From positions 2,134,501-2,198,500 of the forward strand of contig JARHVA010001924.1 of the NCBI GenBank assembly GCA_037957365.1: DNA of 64,000 bases, given 5' to 3'. This document shows positions 57,535 through 64,000 of the stretch, piece after piece (the stretch's first letter is position 1; every line of letters starts with the position of its first letter). The DNA is from Torreya grandis (Eukaryota; Streptophyta; Pinopsida; Cupressales; Taxaceae). A model generated the notes under the pieces. That model saw only the letters and a program-made list of their open reading frames with translations, ran no database searches and had not been told where the DNA came from. The translations under genes were made by a program, and so were the position numbers.

Positions 57535-57985
57535 TTTGCATTTTTATTTTGTGTAGTCACATTTTTGCTCTATGTAGTCACATTTTTGCACTGAGAATTA
57601 GTGATATTTCAATGTGGAGTAACAATAATTAACTTGCATTTTTTCATCTGGTAGTTGTGGTTTTGTCCTAAAATATGTGATATTACCTTTGATAATTATG
57701 TTATTGACTTTATAGTTGTAATTTTGTTCTAACATTCATGATATTACTCTGATATTTGTGGTTTTGTCCTAAAATCCATGATATTTCCTTAATAGTCATT
57801 TTAATTCCTTGATAATTTCATTTTTCCTTCCAAATATATGGTATTGGCCCTATAATCAGCGATTTTACACTGTATAGTCACAATTTTGTACTAACTCTTT
57901 GTTTTGTAGGAAGTTGTGGTTTTACACTAACTAGTTATGATTTTGCATGAAAGTTGAAATATTGATCTATGTATCTTTGGTATTG
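57535..57985. repeat. Degenerate minisatellite of TAGTYRYRRTTTTGNCCTA units
   Basis: Words such as TGTAGTCACATTTTTGCTCT, GTAGTTGTGGTTTTGTCCTA, TATAGTTGTAATTTTGTTCT, TGATATTTGTGGTTTTGTCC and TATAGTCACAATTTTGTACT recur with a spacing of about 25-60 bp, often followed by AAAATCCATGATATT. They are probably parts of an old simple array inside or just after an LTR. Confidence 0.6.
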
Positions 57986-59815
57986 TACTATGTGAAAAAC
58001 ATAAAAAACTTGGGAGCTAAATTCTAAAAGTTATTTAATCACTTTCTTTTAGCTTGTCATCACAAGGACCCCCTAACACTTATTGTAGGACCCAAAGACC
58101 AAGGAAAGCCATTTTTTAACACTCTAAGATTTAAATTCACATTTACATTTGGTGTTTAAAACTCATTTGATTGATTTATTTTCATTTATAAAAGTTCTCA
58201 AATAATTCTAAGGGGATAATATTAATATCATATTTTTCTTAGTTCTGTAAAAATTAACTTGCACTCTAATTAAGTGCTTATAAGAGATTTTATTTTTATG
58301 ATTATTGTTGTGTGTTTGTTTTGAAAGAAAAGTGTAGAATGTATGCTCTACCCCAATCCCATTTAGGGAACTTGGGTGATCAAAAATTCCTTAATTATTG
58401 CCTTTATTATTTGTTTCCAAAGGATGTAAGGAAATTTTCTAAGCCACTCTCCAAAATATGAGTGATTTGGGTTATCCCAAAGTGACCATAAAGTCCTTCC
58501 ACATTTTTTTACTTCATGCATCTTGGTTTGTGTTTGAGATTTCATCACCTCCCCATGAGTTATCTAGGGAAATGTTTACCCAATAATTCATCTCCTAACA
58601 TTTTTTCAACCCACTTCATGATAAGGGTATATAAATTGAGGTTGACTTACTAGAATTCTTGTTTGGGTGGTTAAACAAGATCCGTTAGTAAGAGACTACC
58701 TCAAAACATAGGTTTAAATCAAAAATTGCACTATAATAAGTAATTGATGGATGTAGTAGTTGTGAAAAGGATAATAAAATTTTAGAATAAGTTGGTTAAT
58801 GCATATCCAAATGATGTGTTGTGTCCTAGTGTTAACCACACATATGGTACCATTTAGAATGTATAAAAATCGATAGTTTTTAGATAATCCCACTTACCAT
58901 GGATATATTGTAAATGTAGGATAAGTATCCCAAAGTTTCATGTCATCGTAAAACCTTAAAACCCTTATTTTCATGTTCATTTAAATTTTTAGATTAACAA
59001 CATAATTTCATCTCAAGAATAAGTATATAGACAAAATTTCATAGTAAAAAGCCACCTTCTCAGTTTTTAAGATTAGGATGATACACTTAGGTGTTTTTTG
59101 TTCTTTTTACTTTTTAATTTAATTTTATTAAGTAAAAATTATCTATTAATTTAAAAATTCATTCAAAACAAGTCATGTTTGCACATCACTTTTTTGTTTA
59201 TGGAGGTGTTATGCCATTCGTTTGATACCATACTTTGCCTTAGTCATTTGTAAAAAATTTATGTGTGTGTGTCACTTTTTGGAAAGGGGCATCATTATGA
59301 TACCCATTTAATTCCAAGTCTTATGCCGTAGAGTTTTTTAAATAAACCATTTGTCATACCTTTAGAGTATAATAGCATCATTGTGCTACTTGCATTGTTT
59401 CAAAGGTTTGTTGCCTTGTTTCTAATCATAATTTCAAACCCATGTGTGCCTTCTTGGTTTATGTTTAGTATAATTATGACATATGTTATGGTCTATTTTG
59501 ATGTCCATTTAAGAATGAATCCTTATAAATAGAGTTCAAAATTGGTCTTGATAAGTTCAAATTCAAACATTGATTGGTTTATACATATGCTTCATATAAT
59601 TTTGGCTTAAACATTTACCTCTTGATTTTGGATTATGAAACTTGGACTAATTCCTTGCTTGATTTATTGATATTTGTGACTAAATTTGGAAATTAATCTA
59701 TCTTCTATGTGCATAAAGTCCAATGTCTTTTACTAAAGGTTAATTTTATGGTTGAATCTAAATGCCTAGTTTGAGTCCAAATGTTTCAAATTGTTAGATT
59801 TATTATTTTGCCTTT
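57986..59815. other. Unassigned AT-rich DNA
   Basis: No coding relic or LTR boundary recognised. A minus-strand open piece at 58363-58548 shows no motif. A (GT)n-like run occurs near 59262-59272. Confidence 0.5.
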
Positions 59816-60185
59816 TATATCTAGTGTGTTTCAAAGTATAGATTTTGTGTCATGTTTCCAAAAGAATTATCAATTCCCATTTATCTTATACCTAGTGTGT
59901 TTCAAAGTCTAGATTTTGTCTCATGTTACTAAAGGACTTAGAAATTCCCATTTATCTTAGACCTAGTGTGTTTCAAATTCTAGCTTTTGTGTCATGTTTC
60001 CAAAATACCTAGTAATTCCATTTTATTTTATACCTACTATTGTTCTAAGTATATATTTTGTGTTTTTTCTCCAAAATACCTAGCATTTTACCTTCTAATT
60101 TAGACATAGTTATTTTGAGCCTAGCTTTGTGCCCTATTCCCAAAAACCTAGCAACCTTTTTTAACTTTAGACCTAACTTGGAATT
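59816..60185. repeat. Tandem repeat of about 70 bp, five to six units
   Basis: Units start near 59817, 59887, 59956, 60028, 60099 and 60166, each with A-CTAGTGTGTTTCAAA or a decayed form, then TCTAG-TTTTGTGTCATGTTTCC and AATTCCCATTTATCTTA. Units two and three are the best preserved and later ones decay toward the right. Confidence 0.8.
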
Positions 60186-60480
60186 GTTTGAAAAACTTTT
60201 AATAAGTTTGGCATTTTTATTTTTATTTTCACTTGAACATTTTCTTAAGACATTTAAAATTAGACCATTTTAGACTGACTCTATCATTGACAATTTCAAA
60301 AAAGCAACTCCATTCCTAGATCAAGTTTTTATAACAAGCTCCTGGGCATTTCAAAGTTAGGAAATTTTCCATTTTGACCTCATTTTTATATTTTGTATAA
60401 CTCTATATATTATTCATGAAAAATTATTCATTGATTTGTATATGTCTCATTACATTCATAGTGGAACTTTGTACAATCTA

Positions 60481-61047
60481 GGTTACGATAACATGGTCAT
60501 GAATGATAACTTTGTTTAAGACTCCTATGGTGATGATGTAGTTTGTGAGATAGATCCATATCCTCCTTACACTTCTAAATCTAGGGGAAAAAGGCAAGAT
60601 TAATTAGCCCACTACTTGGTTAACACACCTCCATATTCTAAATAAGACCAAAAGTAAACCACCTAATATCTCACTAGTGTAGCATTAGTTGTGGAGTAAG
60701 TTTAATAACCATATTATGTCACTATGTGATTGACACATGACCCATATTTGTTTGATCATCACATTTTTGAAAACAAGGATGAGATTTTAGTCAGACCTAC
60801 AGAGGTAGGGACCAATTTTCTAGTAGACTTCCCCCATGAAAATTTACCTAGCCTAGTTAAAATGCCTCTCAACATGCCTTATACCCAAACCATTGAATAT
60901 GCCTCTACTAGATATCCTCAAGCACTTGTGTCGATGCCATATCAAGACCCAAATATGATTTTGAAAGGAAAGGGCCTCATGGAAGACCAATTTATACAAA
61001 TACAACAATCATATCAAACCTATTTGAATCTAGCATTTAAATTTTAA
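60481..61047 (+). pseudogene. Unassigned coding relic, probably retroelement Gag region
   Basis: One reading frame carries coding-like sequence for 189 codons with about ten stops: YDNMVMNDNFV, then DSYGDDVVCEIDPYPPYTSK, YLVNTPPYSK, and from 60730 an uninterrupted 105-codon run (HDPYLFDHHIFENKDEILVR, TNFLVDFPHENLPSLVKMPL, KGKGLMEDQFIQIQQSY). It is acidic and Pro/Tyr-rich, as the N-terminal parts of plant gypsy Gag often are, but no conserved Gag core follows. The family is unknown to me. Confidence 0.4.
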
Positions 61048-62405
61048 TGTCAACGCCATGTAAAATGTTCCACTCATTATCACATCCTAATTTCTCACTA
61101 AGATAATTTACCTGATTATCCTTGGATTATTATGGTTTTTAAATTGATTGATACTTAACTAAACTATAAGTCATATGTTATTATGGGATATTTTTATTTT
61201 GTTTAGATTACATGATTTGATTTCTATGAGTTAGTTGTATTTGTATATTCTTTACATTATGATCATGTTGATTAGTTATTATAGAAATATGTTATGAAAT
61301 ATATATCATGATATTATAGACTAAATACATTCTTGACATGAGTTGGATACAAGAGAGATCCATCCCTCATAGTATGATGGAGGTAGCTCATCATCAAAGA
61401 GGGTGGCATAGATCGAGATGTTGGGGGATGATAGAAGAAAAGATAGATACCTATGCACACACCACATTAGAATGATATGATTGATTATTGCTTGTTTTTT
61501 GATATATGTAGTATGTCTTTAATATATATATATATATGCATGTTGTGATCTTATTTTATATTTGATGATCTTGTTGATTTTACTAATATTATTTTATTAA
61601 TGTATTAATGGTTATTGGTGTTATTGCTTTAATGTAGGAGTAATTATGTACTTGTCTTTTATGACTTACCATTGTTTTGGGATATATCTGAGTGAGTAAT
61701 AAATAATGTTTTGTTTTGTTTTTAATACTATGATCTAATAGATTGATAAGTTATTATTTATGGTTTATATGGTTACTATTATCATTTTAATAGTTAAATA
61801 ACCCATATGAAGTCATTAGTAAATTATATTTATTTGTTAACCATGATGAAGGATAATAATTGGCAAGGTAATCGATATTTTTTATTTTATAAGGTAAAAT
61901 CTAGGTTTTACAAGGACCTAAAACCATCAGAGTGTAGTACACTAAAGTCAATAGGCCAACAAAAGGGCCAAGAAGCCACAAAACAAAAAGTTACAGAACC
62001 TAGAATTAAAATAAAAGAAGGAAACTAAAATAAAACTAGGAGGAGAGTCCCTCTTGAGGGTCTTAAATGTCTATAGTGTCCTTCATAGGGATGATTTGTT
62101 TTTCCTATGAAAATTTAGCTTGAGTACGGTTCTTGGGGCTTTCAGTTGCTTCTGTAGGGAAGATCATTTTTTGGTAATTTTTTCCTTTTACTTGCAAGGG
62201 GGATTTCTTAGGGGGGACCCACTTGAGGGATATTTTAGGGGTGGATTTTAAAACCTTTGGTGATTGAAAAGTATGGGACTAAGAGGGTTGTGTAAAAAGG
62301 ATGAAATCCTAGACTATGGCTTTAGCCTATCTATGGAGTGCATTCCAATCCTAAATGAGTTTGGATAGACCCAAACCTACTTGTTAGACATTTGAATTGA
62401 AATTA
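61048..62405. other. Unassigned DNA with a short (TA)n run
   Basis: It contains (TA)n at about 61519-61535 and a basic, Lys-rich plus-strand open piece at 61807-62028 with no recognised motif. Nothing else can be supported. Confidence 0.5.
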
Positions 62406-63247
62406 TCAAGATTTATTTTGTTTTTTTAACTCCTTTATAATAATGAATTTTCCTTTCCAAGCTATCTTTATAGGGGTTCCTAGTTTTAGAGTAATGGATT
62501 TTTGTTTGGGAATAAACAATTTAAGTGGAAGGTCATCAGAGGGATTTTGATAAACCATCTTAAGGGGTACAATCAGAGAGATGGTGGGATCCCTCGATGG
62601 TATCTTCCACCAAGGGGTCCTCCTAGGAGTCCTCCCTGAGGAAGGAACCCCTATGGGGACCTCCCGACTATAGAAATCTTGGCCATGTTTAACCATAAGG
62701 AGAATCAATCCTTGATGAAGGATGGGATTTATTTCATTTACTTGGTGTAGTAAGATGATACTCTCAAGGTACTTAAGAAGAAAGTAGGGAAAAATAATTT
62801 TATACCCAATGAAATGATTTTAAATCAAAAAGTGGTGAGATAAAATAAGTTTGTATTTACCTTTTAGTGTCATATACCATATGATTTTAAGGTAAATGTC
62901 AAGGTGTTAATGTGGAATATTAGCTCAGGGAAAGCCTTTTTTTTCTATTTGCACAAGGTCATTTGTTCTAAAAATCACTACAATGACTCTTGCTTTTTTG
63001 AATGGTCTTTAAAGGCCTTCATTCCTATACATGACATTTATATGGATTCACCAATGAACTCCTTCAAGAAGTTAATGGTGATGTCATGGATGGTCACTTT
63101 CCACTTGTTCCAGGCAACCACAAAATCATGGGCAATCCAAACATTATGTTTCATAATGCATTCCATGAAATCTATGAGTCCCCCCTTTTTTAGCTTCTTC
63201 CATACTTTCTTTTGTTTGTAGACCTCCTTACAAGAAGTAGGTTCCAA
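62406..63247 (-). pseudogene. Relic of an uncharacterised plant repeat-associated protein
   Basis: Starting at 63247 the minus strand reads KVWKKLKKGGLIDFMECIMK, then VWIAHDFVVAWNKWKVTIHD followed by ITINFLKEFIG. After a broken stretch (62.9-63.0 kb) come DIYLKIIWYMTLKGKYKLIL, SHHFLI, stop, NHFIGYKIIFPYFLLKYLES and NPILHQGLILLMVKHGQDFY, ending in a Pro/Ser/Arg-rich tail with a stop at 62406. I recall this arrangement ('W...V-I..I-F.VT.E.I... HH..LLNH.R....IN.PYFL..SL......LHQGLI') from plant proteins found in many copies near retroelements, without known function. The memory of that family is imprecise. Confidence 0.5.
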
Positions 63248-63443
63248 CCTATCCCTATCACCTCACATGAAAAATATGTGTATAAAGATAAAATAGTTGG
63301 GATAAATTTTCTAGAAGGGATGAATTTGAAAATATCATAATTGGTTTATAAGTCTCATGAGAAGCTATTAAAAATAATTAAAACCACTTTCTTTAGAATA
63401 ATTATGGATCTATCTCATTGAGATCTACCCCTTTGAGCTAAGG
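63248..63443. other. Short spacer between two minus-strand relics
   Basis: About 200 bp with no coding motif, between the LINE RNase H relic and the uncharacterised protein relic. Confidence 0.5.
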
Positions 63444-64000
63444 TCATACATGTGTACATGTATCATTTTTTAAAATTACATTGATACCTTCCTCACCTTT
63501 AGCATTTAGAACATTAGATGGGATATTTCCTGCATCATGATAGTTAGTTAAAATATGGAGGTTAACTTCAAAATTGGTGAGGAGGTCAGCCATTCCATTT
63601 CCTTCCCTATAGGTGTGTGTGATTTGGATGTGAGGTATGCCCTTTAAGAGATGTATAGCATCATTAATGATGAACTCAATGATGTGTGAGGCTATATTAT
63701 TTCCTTTCAAATAATTTAGGATGTTCAATGAGTCAACCTCAATAATGATCCTATTGTGTTTGATTCTTGTCACCAACTGTATACCCCATAGGGTAGCCTT
63801 TGCCTTAGATAGGTGATTCATTTGGGTTCCCATTGAGCCTACTTATGTATCCAACATATTTAATTTATATTTCCTTATAATACCACCACCCCTTATAGGA
63901 ATTGGGTTGCCCTTGAAGGCACCATCAAAATTTAGTTTCACCTAGCTTTCTAGAGGAGCCTTCCATTTGGTGTGTTTATGGACTAAATATTTTGAGTAAG
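63444..64000 (-). pseudogene. LINE ORF2 C-terminal RNase H (RVT_3) relic, cut by the window edge
   Basis: The minus strand enters at 64000 and reads HTKWKAPLES, stop, VKLNFDGAFKGNPIPIRG and GGIIRKYKLN with one more stop. The open frame from 63833 follows: NHLSKAKATLWGIQLV (the 'AExxALxxGLxLA' segment, Glu replaced by Lys), IIIEVDSLNILNYLKG (D at 'GDS'), and ITHTYREGNGMADLLTNF ('HVxREGNxxADxLAN'). This is the RNase H that ends plant L1-type ORF2 proteins. The start D-G and the last Asp are preserved. The rest of the LINE lies beyond the window. Confidence 0.9.

Noticed and set aside
61519..61535. (TA)n run as a functional site
   Set aside because: A short dinucleotide run in AT-rich DNA is expected by chance and slippage.
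1..64000. Host genes, tRNA or rRNA genes, CRISPR arrays, operons
   Set aside because: No conserved plant gene, no tRNA cloverleaf with A and B boxes, no rRNA segment and no regular repeat-spacer array were seen on either strand. The tRNA-like matches found are primer-binding sites of copia elements.

Overview
The window is strongly AT-rich, CpG-poor nuclear DNA from a plant, almost certainly a seed plant with a large genome. A gymnosperm or another slow-turnover giant genome is my best guess, because most elements are old and badly decayed. The mobile elements are typical plant ones: Ty1/copia elements with initiator-Met primer sites, Ty3/gypsy elements of the Tat type, and L1-like LINEs whose last domain is an RNase H. 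I found no convincing host gene, rRNA, tRNA or CRISPR array. Nearly every coding stretch is a stop- and frameshift-ridden relic, so coding relics are typed as pseudogene.

Layout. 1-4455: no gene, two minisatellites. 4456-9849: a complete but dead copia element on the minus strand, with 266/267-bp LTRs and a 5-bp target duplication. 9850-13200: a gypsy protease and gag relic, minus strand. 13200-16990: mostly unassigned. 17250-56350: a nested cluster. Its host is one Tat-like gypsy element (element A, minus strand). A's integrase, RNase H, reverse transcriptase and an extra archaeal-like RNase H lie at 17.25-20.92 kb, its protease at 44.2-44.6 kb and its gag at 54.1-56.3 kb. A is interrupted by element B (20920-26392), element C (26979-39664, itself carrying a LINE at about 28.3-33.1 kb), copia element D (40034-43835) and element E (45371-54104). 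Removing these leaves about 8 kb in the order gag, protease, RNase H, RT, RNase H, integrase on one strand. That A is a single element is an inference from order, strand and the sharp LTR boundaries.

56350-64000: an LTR-like segment with a TATA box, two degenerate minisatellites, an unassigned plus-strand coding relic (60.48-61.05 kb), a relic of a plant protein family I associate with repetitive DNA (62.4-63.25 kb, minus) and the C-terminal RNase H of a second LINE running off the right edge.

The most unusual features are: (i) copia D, bounded on both sides by the same 171-bp host sequence instead of a 5-bp duplication, with its 3' LTR cut short exactly at that junction; (ii) five copies per LTR of a near-palindromic ACCGACGTCGGT motif in D, repeated again inside D where integrase should be; (iii) the archaeal-like RNase H upstream of RT in A; (iv) elements B, C and E, which keep long LTRs but little or no pol. 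The genes here do not form a cellular pathway. Their relationship is one of successive insertion, and E, C and B, if ever mobile, would have needed enzymes supplied by other elements.
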